A DNA stretch of 64,000 bases from Mariluticola halotolerans (GCF_021611515.1 NZ_CP090960.1:2108001-2172000), one strand, 5' to 3'; positions 1 through 9,352 are shown, counted from the stretch's first letter. The notes: generated from the sequence alone by a model not told the origin. Program-made: numbers and translations.

Positions 1-164
1 TGGTGATGAAGGCCGGGCAGATCGTTGAGAGTGGCGAGACCGAAGAAGTGTTCCGCAACCCCACCCATCCCTATACCCGCGAGCTTTTGGCCGCGGCACC
101 CAATCTGGAACAGGCGCTGAAAACGCGCAGTGACGCGGGCCTTGGTGCCAGCACAACAACATAG
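1..164 (+). CDS. Dipeptide/oligopeptide ABC transporter ATP-binding protein, C-terminal end (partial)
   Basis: The window opens inside this gene; only the last 53 residues are present, read in frame from base 3. The visible stretch ends in the motif [12 protein letters not shown], which is typical of the C-terminal oligopeptide-binding extension (oligo_HPY) of Dpp/Opp/Gsi-type ATPases that energise peptide import at the inner membrane. The aldehyde dehydrogenase gene follows 12 bp after the stop, so this is probably the last transporter gene of an operon running into the enzymes at 177-3445. The Walker motifs lie outside the window, so the subfamily (DppD-like or DppF-like) cannot be decided. 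Confidence 0.85.
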   Translation, partial: VMKAGQIVESGETEEVFRNPTHPYTRELLAAAPNLEQALKTRSDAGLGASTTT

Positions 165-176
165 AAGATTTATACA

Positions 177-1625
177 ATGACCGAGATCTGGTTCGACCCC
201 ACAAAATGTTTCATCGGTGGCCAATGGGTGGCGCCCGCCAAGGGGCAAACCCTCACCCTCGAGAACCCCTCTGACGGCACGCCAATCTGTGAGATTGCGC
301 GCGGGACCGCTGAGGACATTGATGCAGCCGTCGCGGCAGCACGCACAGCGCTTAAAGGGGAATGGGGCAAGCTGCCGGCTCTGGAACGCGGCCGCATTCT
401 GACCCGAATCGGGCAGAAGGTGCTGGAGCGCGTGGATGAGCTGGCCGCACTTGAGGCGCGCGATGTGGGCAAGCCGCTGAAACAGGCGCGGGCCGATGCG
501 GTGGCGCTGGCGCGCTATATGGAATTTTACGGCGGGGCCGCCGACAAGATCCATGGCGAGACCATTCCCTATCTCGATGGCTATACGGTTTATAGCCTGC
601 GCGAACCGCATGGGGTGACCGGGCATATCGTGCCGTGGAATTATCCGATGCAGATCATTGGCCGTTCGGTGGGTGCCGCCCTGACCATGGGCAATGCTGC
701 CGTATTAAAGCCGGCGGAAGAAGCCTGCCTGACCGCCCTCGCCTTTGCCGCGATTGCCGAAGAGGCGGGCCTGCCCAAGGGTGCGCTCAATGTGGTGCCG
801 GGCCTCGGCGAAGAAGCGGGGGCCGCATTGTCCGGACATGCGGGCATCAACCATATCTCGTTTACCGGCTCGGTTGGGGTGGGCAGCATGATCCAGGCGG
901 CGGCGGCGAAAAACGTGGTGCCGGTGACGCTGGAACTGGGGGGCAAGTCGCCGCAACTGGTGTTTGCCGATGCCGATCTCGACAAGGCGCTGCCCTTCCT
1001 CGTCAATGCGGGCATTCAGAACGCGGGCCAGACCTGTTCGGCGGCGTCGCGCATTCTGGTGCAGCGGGAAATTTATGACGAAGTGGTGGCGCGGATGGCG
1101 GAACGCTATCGCGCCTTGAAGGTGGGCCCGGCTGTGGCCGACCTTGATGTCGGACCGCTGATTTCGGCGCGGCAAAAAGAAATTGTCACCGGATTTCTCG
1201 ACCTGATCGGCGACGGGCGCATTGTGGCGCAGGCCGAGATCGTCGGGGATGCGCCGGCAGGCGGGCATTATGTGGCCCCAACCCTTGTGGCTGATGTGAC
1301 CCCCGACCATCGCCTGGCGCAGGAAGAGATTTTCGGGCCCGTGCAGGTGGTCATTCCCTTTGATACCGAAGAGGACGCCATAGCCATTGCCAATGGCACT
1401 GATTTTGGCCTTGTCGCCGGGATCTGGACGAATGATGGCGGCCGGCAGATGCGGCTGGCCCGCGCCATCAGTTCGGGGCAGGTATTCATCAATAATTACG
1501 GGGCCGGGGGCGGTGTGGAATTGCCGTTTGGCGGCACCGGCAAATCCGGGCATGGCCGCGAAAAGGGCTTTGAAGCGCTTTACGGCTTTTCCGTTTTAAA
1601 GACAGTGGCGGCGCATCATGGCTGA
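177..1625 (+). CDS. NAD(P)+-dependent aldehyde dehydrogenase
   Basis: A 482-residue soluble enzyme of normal length for the ALDH superfamily, oxidising an aldehyde to the acid. Visible landmarks are the PWNYP segment (Asn155, oxyanion hole), the general base Glu253 in LELGGKSP, and the catalytic Cys287 in NAGQTC. The overall pattern resembles betaine/amino-aldehyde dehydrogenases, but the substrate cannot be read from sequence. It sits between a peptide-type ABC ATPase and an SDR plus an aminopeptidase, which suggests it oxidises an aldehyde derived from an imported peptide-like or amino compound. That last step is inference. Confidence 0.93.
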   Translation: MTEIWFDPTKCFIGGQWVAPAKGQTLTLENPSDGTPICEIARGTAEDIDAAVAAARTALKGEWGKLPALERGRILTRIGQKVLERVDELAALEARDVGKPLKQARADAVALARYMEFYGGAADKIHGETIPYLDGYTVYSLREPHGVTGHIVPWNYPMQIIGRSVGAALTMGNAAVLKPAEEACLTALAFAAIAEEAGLPKGALNVVPGLGEEAGAALSGHAGINHISFTGSVGVGSMIQAAAAKNVVPVTLELGGKSPQLVFADADLDKALPFLVNAGIQNAGQTCSAASRILVQREIYDEVVARMAERYRALKVGPAVADLDVGPLISARQKEIVTGFLDLIGDGRIVAQAEIVGDAPAGGHYVAPTLVADVTPDHRLAQEEIFGPVQVVIPFDTEEDAIAIANGTDFGLVAGIWTNDGGRQMRLARAISSGQVFINNYGAGGGVELPFGGTGKSGHGREKGFEALYGFSVLKTVAAHHG

Positions 1626-1664
1626 CGCTTGCGCCCCTCAACAATTGATCATGAGGATGAAATA

Positions 1665-2411
1665 ATGCGGCTTGAAGGTAAGAGCGCCATTGTAACCGGC
1701 GGGGCGTCGGGCTTTGGCGCGGGGATTGTGCGCAAGTTCGCCGCCGAAGGCGCGCGGGTGATGATTGCCGATATCAATATCGAGGGCGCAAAGGCTTTGG
1801 CCGCCGAACTGGGCAATGGCGCTTTGGCGCAGCAGGTTGACGTCTCGCGCGACGAGAGCGTTTCGCGGCTGGCAGCAGCGGCGATCATGGCATTCGGCAA
1901 GCTCGATATTCTGGTCAATAATGCCGGGGTTTCGCACCAGCCGGCAGCGCTGGATGATATTTCGGAAGCCGATTTTGACCGGGTGTTTCTGGTCAATATG
2001 AAATCGGTCTATCTGACCGCACGGCATCTGGTGCCACATATGAAGGCCAACAAGGCGGGGGCCATTCTCAATGTCGCCTCGACCGCCGGGGTCAGCCCGC
2101 GTCCGCGCCTCTCCTGGTACAACGCGTCCAAGGGCTGGATGATCAATGCGACCAAATCCATGGCCGTGGAACTGGCGCCGATCGGCATTCGCGTCAACGC
2201 GATCAATCCGGTGGCGGGCGAGACGCCGTTGCTGAAAACCTTCATGGGCGAAGACACGCCTGAGATGCGGGCCAAGTTCCTCTCGACCATTCCGATGGGG
2301 CGGTTTTCCACCCCTGAGGATATGGGCAATGCCGCGTGCTATTTGTGCTCGGATGAAGCCTCGATGGTGACCGGTGTGGCAATGGAAGTGGATGGTGGCC
2401 GCTGCATCTAG
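1665..2411 (+). CDS. SDR family NAD(P)-dependent oxidoreductase (FabG/glucose dehydrogenase-like)
   Basis: A 248-residue classical short-chain dehydrogenase. The nucleotide-binding TGGASGFG is at residues 11-18, NNAG at 85-88, and the catalytic triad is Ser139, Tyr152 and Lys156 (YNASK). The end region with VTG and an EVDGGR tail is typical of the family. An in-frame extension to 1629 exists, but the ATG at 1665 is preferred because GAGG stands about 9 nt upstream and the protein then begins MRLEGKSAIVTG as family members do. It lies 39 bp after the aldehyde dehydrogenase and is probably co-transcribed. Substrate unknown; an alcohol feeding the neighbouring ALDH is a reasonable guess. Confidence 0.9.
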   Translation: MRLEGKSAIVTGGASGFGAGIVRKFAAEGARVMIADINIEGAKALAAELGNGALAQQVDVSRDESVSRLAAAAIMAFGKLDILVNNAGVSHQPAALDDISEADFDRVFLVNMKSVYLTARHLVPHMKANKAGAILNVASTAGVSPRPRLSWYNASKGWMINATKSMAVELAPIGIRVNAINPVAGETPLLKTFMGEDTPEMRAKFLSTIPMGRFSTPEDMGNAACYLCSDEASMVTGVAMEVDGGRCI

Positions 2412-2437
2412 CGCCACGATAATTAAGGGACGACAGG

Positions 2438-3445
2438 ATGCAGCCGGGACCGCGCAATCTGATTACCGATGTGGCTGGCCTTCGGGTTGGCAATGCCGAG
2501 GACCACAAGGTCAAATCCGGGGTGACGGTTTTGATCGGCGACAAGCCGTTTGTGGCCGCTGTCGATGTGATGGGTGGCGCGCCGGGGACGCGCGAGACCG
2601 ATTTGCTGGCACCGGACAAGCTGGTGGAGGCGATCGACGCGCTGGTGCTCTCAGGCGGCTCGGCCTTTGGGCTTGATGCCGGGTCCGGGGTGACGGATGC
2701 CTTGGCGCGGGCCGGCCGCGGATTTGAGGTTGGGCCGGTCAGGGTGCCGATTGTACCGGGGGCGATCATTTTCGATCTGATCAATGGCGGCGACAAGCAA
2801 TGGGGCACCAATCCTTATCGCGGGCTGGGCGAACAGGCGCTTGAGAACGCCGCCGAGGATTTTGCCCTTGGCACAGCCGGGGCCGGCACCGGGGCGCTGA
2901 CAGCGGGGCTTAAAGGCGGGCTTGGGTCGGCCTCGCTGGTGCTTGAAAACGGCATAACCGTTGGGGCGCTGGTGGTGGCCAACCCCACCGGGACGGTGAC
3001 CATGGGCCCACACCCCAATTTCTGGGCCAATGCGTTTGAGATGAACGGCGAATTTGGTGGGCTGGGGCCGGCAGGTGAACCGGTCAGCTTTGCCGAGACG
3101 GCGATGACCAAGGCGCAGGTGATGGCCGAAATCGCCAATACCACCATCGCCATTGTGGCGACCGATGCGGTGCTGACCAAGGCGCAGGCGAAACGCATGG
3201 CGGTGGCGGCCCATGATGGCATGGGCCGCGCGATCAGCCCGGCGCATACACCCGTCGACGGGGATTTGATCTTTGCAGTATCGACCGGCGAAAAAGCGCT
3301 GCAAGACCCGCTGGCCGATGCGATTGCGCTGGGGCATGCCGCCTCAGTGTGTCTGGCGCGGGCAATCGCGCGGGCGGTCTATCTCGCCAGCCCTGCCCCC
3401 GGTGACCTTGCGCCGAGCTGGCAGGAAAAATTCGGCGGGCGCTGA
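2438..3445 (+). CDS. P1/S58 family peptidase (DmpA/BapA/NylC-type N-terminal nucleophile aminopeptidase)
   Basis: A 335-residue protein with the hallmarks of the DmpA/beta-aminopeptidase/NylC fold: GGAPGTRETD near residue 47, LSGGSAFGLDA at 71-81, ANPTGTV near 181, and the self-cleavage segment Asn234-Thr235-Thr236 followed by IAIVATDA. In characterised relatives autocleavage before a Ser/Thr makes an alpha/beta heterodimer whose new N-terminal residue is the nucleophile; here Thr235 is the candidate. Family members act on N-terminal D- or beta-amino residues or on nylon oligomers. With a peptide-type importer upstream, it probably trims an imported beta- or D-amino peptide or amide in the cytoplasm. 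No signal peptide is visible. Confidence 0.88.
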   Translation: MQPGPRNLITDVAGLRVGNAEDHKVKSGVTVLIGDKPFVAAVDVMGGAPGTRETDLLAPDKLVEAIDALVLSGGSAFGLDAGSGVTDALARAGRGFEVGPVRVPIVPGAIIFDLINGGDKQWGTNPYRGLGEQALENAAEDFALGTAGAGTGALTAGLKGGLGSASLVLENGITVGALVVANPTGTVTMGPHPNFWANAFEMNGEFGGLGPAGEPVSFAETAMTKAQVMAEIANTTIAIVATDAVLTKAQAKRMAVAAHDGMGRAISPAHTPVDGDLIFAVSTGEKALQDPLADAIALGHAASVCLARAIARAVYLASPAPGDLAPSWQEKFGGR

Positions 3446-3450
3446 ATGGC

Positions 3451-5301
3451 TCAGGCCGAATTGCGCACCTGAAGCGTGGTGTCTGCAACCGTCTTGGCCG
3501 TGCCATCAAAGGTGCGCAGCAAAACGGCGATAGCGTCGCGATCAACAGGGCGGGCATAATGATAGCCCTGCCCCAGCGGACACCCAATCTCAAGCAGGCG
3601 CCTGGCCTGCTCCAGCGTTTCGACGCCTTCGGCAATGATGCCGATCTGCATTTTTTGCGCCATGCTGATCAGCGCCTCGACAATGGCACCACAGGCAATG
3701 TCGGAGAGCAGGCTGTCGACGAAGGATTTGTCGATCTTGATATAATCGAGCGGGAAATCCTTGAGATGGCTAAGTGAGGCAAAGCCGGTGCCAAAATCAT
3801 CGAGCGCCACCTGCAGGCCCTGGGCGCGCAAACGGGTGACCATGCCCGCAACTTCCTGATCCATCAAGACGTTTTCAGTGACTTCGATCTGCAGGAAATG
3901 CAGGGGCACATTGTGGGCCTTGAAGGGCGCGATCAGACGTTGTTCGAGATCGCCACGATGGAAATCGACAGTGGAAAGATTGAGCGCCACATGCCGCAAT
4001 TCCAGCCCCTCATCCATCCAGCCGCGCATGGCGCTGGCGATCTGTTCGAGCATGCAGGAGGTCAGGCGATAGGCATTTTTTGAATCGGTGAGGCCCATGG
4101 CAAAGGAGCCCGCGCTGATGACCTCGCCCTCGGGTGTGCGGATGCGGGCCAGCGCTTCCACGCCGACAATCCGCGCCCGGCGCATGCACACTACGGGCTG
4201 GAAATGGGCAAAGACCCGGTTTTCATCCAGCGCCTTGTCGAGCAGGGCGATCTGTTCGGTGCGGCGCTGGATCGAGGTGCGCAGACCGGGATGAAAGTGG
4301 ATATATTCGCCCCTGGCGGTATGTTTGGCATGATAAAGGGCCAGGTCAGCATTCTGGCGCAATGTGTCGGCACTGGTCCCGTCCCTGTTACTGAGCACGC
4401 CGCCAATGGTGATTTGCAGCAAGATGGTGTTGCCCTCGCATTCATGGGGGCGTTCCATCTGGCCGAGCAGGCGTGCGGCAATGCCGGCCAAGGCCTCGGG
4501 ATCATCGCAATCAGGACACAACACCGCAAATTCGTCGCCGCCGAGACGATAAACATGCATGCCCGTGCCCGCATTGGCCAGACGATTGCCGACCTCGCAG
4601 ATCAACTGGTCCCCGACGGCATGACCCATGCTGTCATTGACCTGTTTCAGATTATCGATGTCGAGCATGAGCAGGCCAAAACCATGGTCGGGAACCGCCA
4701 TGCTCTGGGTGATGATTTCATCGAAGGCGTAGCGATTGTGCAGGCCGGTCAGCTGATCGTGGTAGGCCAGATGCTGCAGCCGCCGGCTGACCTCGGCGCG
4801 CTCCATGGCAATGGAACACAAGTGCACGCACGTATCGACGAGCTGGCGTTCCATATCGCTGGGGCCGCGCGACTGGCGGTAGTAAAATGCAAATGTGCCA
4901 ACCACCTGCCCGTCGGGTGATTTGATCGGGCTGGACCAGCAGGCCCGCAATCCGAGCGGCAGCGCGAGACCGGTATAATTTTTCCAGCGCCGGTCCGTGG
5001 CGATATCAACAACTTCCACCGGTGTGCCGAAATAGGCGGCTGTGCCACACGAGCCCACCTCCGGACCGATAGGGACGCCGTCAATCGCCTCGCCATAGGA
5101 TCTGGGCAGGCTGGGGCCGGCGACGGGATGTATCAATCCCTCGGTATCAATCGCGGCGACCGTGCAAATGGCATCAGGGGCAAGCGCTTCGGCCCGGCGA
5201 CACAGGATTTCAGCAACCTCGGCAAGCGGCATGCCGGTGGCCACGGCTTCAAGTATCTCGTTCTGCAATGCCGACAATTCTGAATCACGATGCGCTTGCA
5301 T
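3451..5301 (-). CDS. GAF-GGDEF-EAL cyclic-di-GMP turnover protein
   Basis: A 616-residue soluble protein with three parts: a GAF sensor domain (about residues 15-170), a GGDEF diguanylate cyclase domain with an intact GGDEF at 254-258, and an EAL phosphodiesterase domain with EALAR at 382-386, EVTEN, DDFGTG and IAEGVET motifs. Both catalytic sites look intact, so it could make or break c-di-GMP depending on the signal; an RxxD inhibitory site is not obvious in front of GGDEF. There are no membrane segments. It converges with the peptidase gene (5 bp between stop codons) and lies on the same strand as the globin-coupled chemoreceptor upstream. Confidence 0.93.
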   Translation of the reverse strand: MQAHRDSELSALQNEILEAVATGMPLAEVAEILCRRAEALAPDAICTVAAIDTEGLIHPVAGPSLPRSYGEAIDGVPIGPEVGSCGTAAYFGTPVEVVDIATDRRWKNYTGLALPLGLRACWSSPIKSPDGQVVGTFAFYYRQSRGPSDMERQLVDTCVHLCSIAMERAEVSRRLQHLAYHDQLTGLHNRYAFDEIITQSMAVPDHGFGLLMLDIDNLKQVNDSMGHAVGDQLICEVGNRLANAGTGMHVYRLGGDEFAVLCPDCDDPEALAGIAARLLGQMERPHECEGNTILLQITIGGVLSNRDGTSADTLRQNADLALYHAKHTARGEYIHFHPGLRTSIQRRTEQIALLDKALDENRVFAHFQPVVCMRRARIVGVEALARIRTPEGEVISAGSFAMGLTDSKNAYRLTSCMLEQIASAMRGWMDEGLELRHVALNLSTVDFHRGDLEQRLIAPFKAHNVPLHFLQIEVTENVLMDQEVAGMVTRLRAQGLQVALDDFGTGFASLSHLKDFPLDYIKIDKSFVDSLLSDIACGAIVEALISMAQKMQIGIIAEGVETLEQARRLLEIGCPLGQGYHYARPVDRDAIAVLLRTFDGTAKTVADTTLQVRNSA

Positions 5302-5511
5302 AGAATATTCCTTCGCGTACGACTTCGATATAACAGCACGTGCGAATGTTTATTTTCTTTACGAAAGTGCAGATTGCGCGATTTACAGCCAATATCTCCG
5401 GGAAGATTTTGTGGTGGTTAACACTTGTTTTCCGGCGGTGGGCAGAGACGATCTTTTTGGGCCGGCAGCGGCATGCCCCCGCACCTGCAACGGCGCGGGG
5501 TTGCCAAGCGG

Positions 5512-7077
5512 TCAGGCGCTGCGGGCATAATCCTGATGGGCAGATGCGTTGCCGGGGCGCGGTCTTGCGCCAAGCGAGAAGACGCTGACGATCCGGTCCA
5601 GCCCTGAAGCCTGGGCCTCGGTCTGCTCGATGGCCGCATTTATTTCCTCGACCAGTGCCGCATTGTGTTGCGTCATTTCATCCATATGCCGCACGGCCGA
5701 ATTCATCTCGTCAATCGCCGTTGCCTGATCATGACTGTCTCTGGCAATTTCATCCATGACGGCCGCATTCTTGTGCACGGCCTCCAGAATATGCGTCAGC
5801 TTTTCGGCGGCATCGGCCACAAGGCGCGACCCATCGCCCACTTCGCTCTCGCTTTGTTCGACCAGTTGCTTGACCTCAGATGACGCATTGGCGGCGGACT
5901 GCGCCAGCCGGCGCACCTCTACCGCGACCACGGCAAAGCCCTTGCCGGCCTCCCCGGCCCGCGCCGCCTCGACCGAGGCGTTGAGCGCCAGAAGGTTGGT
6001 CTGGAAGGCGATATCATCGATCATGCCGATGATTCTGGAGATCTTGGCGCTGGAGGCGGTGATGCGCTGCATGGCCTCATTCGCCTCGTGCATGACGCTG
6101 CCGCCCGCCTCGGCAATCTCCGACACCCCTTGCGAGGTATCCCGCGCGCTGCGGGCCTTGGCCGCATTGCTGGAGACGGTTTGGGCCAACTGATCCATGG
6201 CCGCCGATGTCTCTTCGATGGTTGCCGCCTGCCGCGTTGTCCGGTCGGCCAGATCATTGGCACCGGACAGGATCTCGCCGGTGGCTGTTTTGACCGCGCC
6301 CGAGGTGGTGCGCAGCCGCGCCACAATATCGGCCAGCTTGTCGACAACCGCATTGGTGTCCTGCTTGATCTGTTCAAATTCAGGATCAAACTCGGCGGTG
6401 ATGTGTTTATCGAGATCCCCATCAACGACATGGCGCAGGACCTCGCCGGTCAGCGTGACCGCCCGGTTGATCTTGTCGCTGGCCGCGGCCTGTTCTGCGG
6501 CGGCATTGGCTGTCAGCTTGTCAAAATAGGCGGACACCCCGATATCGACATCAAGCAGCATGGATTTGAGCAGATCAGCGAGATTTTCCCCCATGCGCTC
6601 AGCCTCGGCCCGCACATGATCGGGATCGACAGGCGCCTTCCGGCCAAAGCGCCCGGTCTGCGGGGTCAGCGCTGCATCGATGCTGTCGCGAATAATACCG
6701 CGCATCAGCGTTTCGAAAATTACGCCATAGCCACCGATATGCCAGCGGGGCTCAAGACCGATTTCTGCGTGCCGCAACCCCACATGCGCGCTGGCCTGAT
6801 AATAGGCGGCATCGAGCTCGCCGCTGGCAATGGCGCGCCAATGCGCCGCCTGACGGCTCTCGGCGCGGTCCATCTGGGCCTGGCCCGCGAAAAACCCGGC
6901 GACCGCAGGCACCTGTTTTATTTGATCGTAAAACGCGCTGAGGGCCAGTGGCAGGTGTTTATCGACATGGTGGCGCACACCTGCAAGGCGAGCCGCTGAT
7001 TCATGATCCAGCTTCAGAAAATCCAGTCGTGACTGCAGAGCCTCCGGCATAGATGCCGTCGCGTCGGGGGCCTTCAT
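5512..7077 (-). CDS. Globin-coupled methyl-accepting chemotaxis protein (HemAT-like aerotaxis sensor)
   Basis: A 521-residue soluble chemoreceptor. The N-terminal ~170 residues form a globin-coupled sensor domain; the segment RHAEIGLEPRW puts the proximal haem ligand at His103, as in HemAT. The C-terminal half is a coiled-coil MCP signalling domain with the highly conserved hairpin tip (ALNASVEAARAGEAGKGFAV). No transmembrane helix is present, so it should sense oxygen or another haem-binding gas in the cytoplasm and signal to CheA/CheW. A 210-bp gap separates it from the c-di-GMP gene, so the two may have separate promoters. Confidence 0.93.
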   Translation of the reverse strand: MKAPDATASMPEALQSRLDFLKLDHESAARLAGVRHHVDKHLPLALSAFYDQIKQVPAVAGFFAGQAQMDRAESRQAAHWRAIASGELDAAYYQASAHVGLRHAEIGLEPRWHIGGYGVIFETLMRGIIRDSIDAALTPQTGRFGRKAPVDPDHVRAEAERMGENLADLLKSMLLDVDIGVSAYFDKLTANAAAEQAAASDKINRAVTLTGEVLRHVVDGDLDKHITAEFDPEFEQIKQDTNAVVDKLADIVARLRTTSGAVKTATGEILSGANDLADRTTRQAATIEETSAAMDQLAQTVSSNAAKARSARDTSQGVSEIAEAGGSVMHEANEAMQRITASSAKISRIIGMIDDIAFQTNLLALNASVEAARAGEAGKGFAVVAVEVRRLAQSAANASSEVKQLVEQSESEVGDGSRLVADAAEKLTHILEAVHKNAAVMDEIARDSHDQATAIDEMNSAVRHMDEMTQHNAALVEEINAAIEQTEAQASGLDRIVSVFSLGARPRPGNASAHQDYARSA

Positions 7078-7464
7078 AAATTAAGTCTCCTGCGGGAATA
7101 TAGGGGTGTTTCAAATTGAACGGGAAAACATTAGCCCGTCCTGAATAATTCCGCGCCGCCGGTTAACAAAGTGCTGCTGCGGGTCTGATTTCAGGTCGAC
7201 GCGAGAATTATTTGGGGAGCCGCCCAATGCCTTGAAGTCCCCGGAAAGCCGGGGAAACAGGCACCGGGAGAAGCCGCCCCCAACCTGCTGCGGCCATTTG
7301 AAGCGGATCACGAGCAACGTGCTGATCATGGGCAGGCCTGAACGTTCCAAAGTCAGCGGAACCCGATGGCGTGACAGCCCCCAAAAGCCGCTCCGACATG
7401 GATGCCGCCAGACGACCGCACCTGTCGCGCTTCAAACAGATATGCGGGGCGCTATCAAGATTTA
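7078..7464. other. Gene-free stretch between chemoreceptor and integrated element
   Basis: These 387 bp precede the minus-strand chemoreceptor gene and end at the left direct repeat of the island. Open frames here are short and lack ribosome sites or recognisable motifs, and I annotate none. It presumably contains the chemoreceptor promoter, and an imperfect GC-rich repeat lies around 7230-7255, but I see no convincing -35/-10 pair. Confidence 0.5.
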
Positions 7465-7559
<95 letters not shown>

Positions 7560-7777
7560 AGCTGCACAGCCTACTTCGTAATCCTTGCCAAGTCTGGCCT
7601 TCTCGCCGCATTCAACCAAAATATGCCCCCTTAGGCACTCTCTAGGCACCGAAAACGACTGATCCACACCTCGTTACTTGACAACACGGTTAGCGACTTG
7701 ATCGCTGTGGACTTGCAAAGCGGAATGATCGTGTCAATAAATAAGCCATAATTTTAAACATTTTTGGTGGCGCGACG

Positions 7778-8386
7778 TTGAGCCTAAAATCCGTCATGGA
7801 AGAAACACTAATTGCTGCGGTGCCGGTTGCTGCGCTTTTCTTATGCGGCTGGGCTTACTTATCATTCTACCTCGGTGCATTCGCGATCGACATTACTGAA
7901 GTCGCCATTCCGATGCCCACCATTCTTGTCTTTTCTCTAAAGCCTTTTGCCCAATGGTGGAGTGCGCTTTTACTCTTTGCTGGACTCTGCCTATTTGTAT
8001 TCGCCTTCCCGTGCCTGTCTGCGACAAAAAAATTGAGGCTAAAGGCAGCGCTTCTCCAGTGCTCACTACTTGCGGCGATTGTTCTCTCCACCTTTGGTGG
8101 AATTGAACTGGCCAAAATTGCTGCGGAGGCCGATGCAAAAAGAGTATGGGAAGGGAAGCGTGCTCGAGTTGAAACGGTGATTTTGGATGACACCTCATCT
8201 GGAGAAGTCGAAAAAGATTATAGAGCGTGCGCAATTAGAAAGGGGTTGGTTCAGGTGTTTGCGACGGACAGCCAAACCTTCCTTTTATGCCGGTCGACTT
8301 ATAATCCGCAGGAGTATGGATCGATCTTTTCAATTTTAGAATCCGGCAAAATTCGAGCCCGAAAATGGGTGGGGAGGAAGGATTAA
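7778..8386 (+). CDS. Unknown membrane protein of the island
   Basis: A 202-residue protein I do not recognise. It has about three hydrophobic helices (roughly residues 10-35, 45-75 and 85-110), then a soluble C-terminal half with two Cys (ACAIRK and LLCRSTY) and a basic tail. I take the TTG at 7778 as start because GGTGG stands about 8 nt upstream; an ATG at 7796 has no such site. Its stop overlaps the next gene's ATG (TAATG), implying co-translation with the secreted protein at 8386. AT-rich codon use differs from the chromosomal genes nearby. Function unknown. Confidence 0.7.
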   Translation: MSLKSVMEETLIAAVPVAALFLCGWAYLSFYLGAFAIDITEVAIPMPTILVFSLKPFAQWWSALLLFAGLCLFVFAFPCLSATKKLRLKAALLQCSLLAAIVLSTFGGIELAKIAAEADAKRVWEGKRARVETVILDDTSSGEVEKDYRACAIRKGLVQVFATDSQTFLLCRSTYNPQEYGSIFSILESGKIRARKWVGRKD

Positions 8387-9030
8387 TGCAGGTTGCACTG
8401 TTTGCGATTATCACGGCGGTGATCACGGGAAGCGCCTCCGCACAATCAATACAGTTGGATTCCATCTCGCAGGCTGTGGTCGTAAGTCAGCCCAAAGGCC
8501 CATATGAAACCACAGATGGTAGTGCACAAGTTGGACATATAATTGCTGAATACGATGACGGAATGGTTATTTTCGAACCGTGCAACACTAGTCCATTTTC
8601 TCTCCCGAAAGACCACCTTCGCCTCTCAGCGGCAAGTTGTGCCGAGGAACCAGACGGCGATGGGACAGATGGTATCTGGCTGGCGATCGGTTCCGATCAG
8701 GAAGACCAAGAACTGCTGAACCGCCATTTAAACGGCAAATTTGCGGAAGCGAGCTGCGAACAATTCCCAAAGCAGGTTTACGCGGCAATTAAAAATGTGG
8801 TTACCGACGCGCCACCTTCTGGCACAATCTACTCTTGGAGTTCTTCGAACAGTGCGGTCATTGACGCTCATATCGCTAGGTCCGACAAATCGGTCTCTTT
8901 GCCAGTGTCCTTGAATGATTGCTCGCCTGTCACCAACGTGGTGGTGACGAAATACCCTTCAACGGTCGGATCTGGTTTAGATGATAGCATTCAAGAAACC
9001 TGGTTGATTAGGCCATTACCAGCTCCGTAG
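8386..9030 (+). CDS. Unknown secreted/periplasmic protein of the island
   Basis: A 214-residue protein with an apparent signal peptide (hydrophobic residues 2-15, cleavage expected after GSASA near residue 19). The start at 8386 is supported by a strong GGAGGAAGG site and by overlap with the preceding stop codon. The mature part is polar, with several Cys (for example CNTS, SCAEEPDG, ASCEQFP, LNDCS), which could form disulfides outside the cytoplasm. No family is recognised. Together with the upstream membrane protein it makes a two-gene unit at the left end of the element. Confidence 0.7.
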   Translation: MQVALFAIITAVITGSASAQSIQLDSISQAVVVSQPKGPYETTDGSAQVGHIIAEYDDGMVIFEPCNTSPFSLPKDHLRLSAASCAEEPDGDGTDGIWLAIGSDQEDQELLNRHLNGKFAEASCEQFPKQVYAAIKNVVTDAPPSGTIYSWSSSNSAVIDAHIARSDKSVSLPVSLNDCSPVTNVVVTKYPSTVGSGLDDSIQETWLIRPLPAP

Positions 9031-9201
9031 CCTGCCACGACAAAGCGCTGCCTTAACAACACGGCCCTCGTGCCGGCTTGCTCCTCGCGGCAAACGACTG
9101 CCCCCCAAAGGAAACACAAAGGCAGCACCCGTCTAGGATTATGCAAATTCGACCCAACGGCACGTTTGCGCCACTCCCGCAACAGGACCGAAGGGGTGCA
9201 T

Positions 9202-9234
9202 TAAGTTTACATTCGTGTTGCCCTAAGTTTACAT
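9202..9234. repeat. Direct repeat TAAGTTTACAT x2
   Basis: TAAGTTTACAT occurs at 9202-9212 and 9224-9234, with start points 22 bp apart, about two helical turns. That spacing suits cooperative binding of a protein on one DNA face, such as integrase arm sites or a regulator. The interpretation is inference. Confidence 0.6.
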
Positions 9235-9310
9235 CGGGTCGTTTTGGGGTGTCATAAACGCCATTTTAGGCTCGCGCGCATCTCAAATCTGGTGGCCAAT
9301 GTTACGGTTC

Positions 9311-9328
9311 CTCGTATTCAAATACGAG
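9311..9328. repeat. Perfect 8-bp inverted repeat (hairpin)
   Basis: CTCGTATT and AATACGAG are separated by CA. The hairpin is flanked by GTTAC (9301-9305) and GTAAC (9334-9338), which could extend the fold. There is no T-tract, so it does not look like an intrinsic terminator. Confidence 0.6.
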
Positions 9329-9352
9329 CAGGGGTAACCGGTTGTTTCCCCT

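Noticed and set aside
705-1553. 282-codon minus-strand frame opposite the aldehyde dehydrogenase
   Set aside because: Composition is that of a GC-rich shadow (Arg/His/Pro-rich) and it is opposite a gene with intact catalytic motifs.
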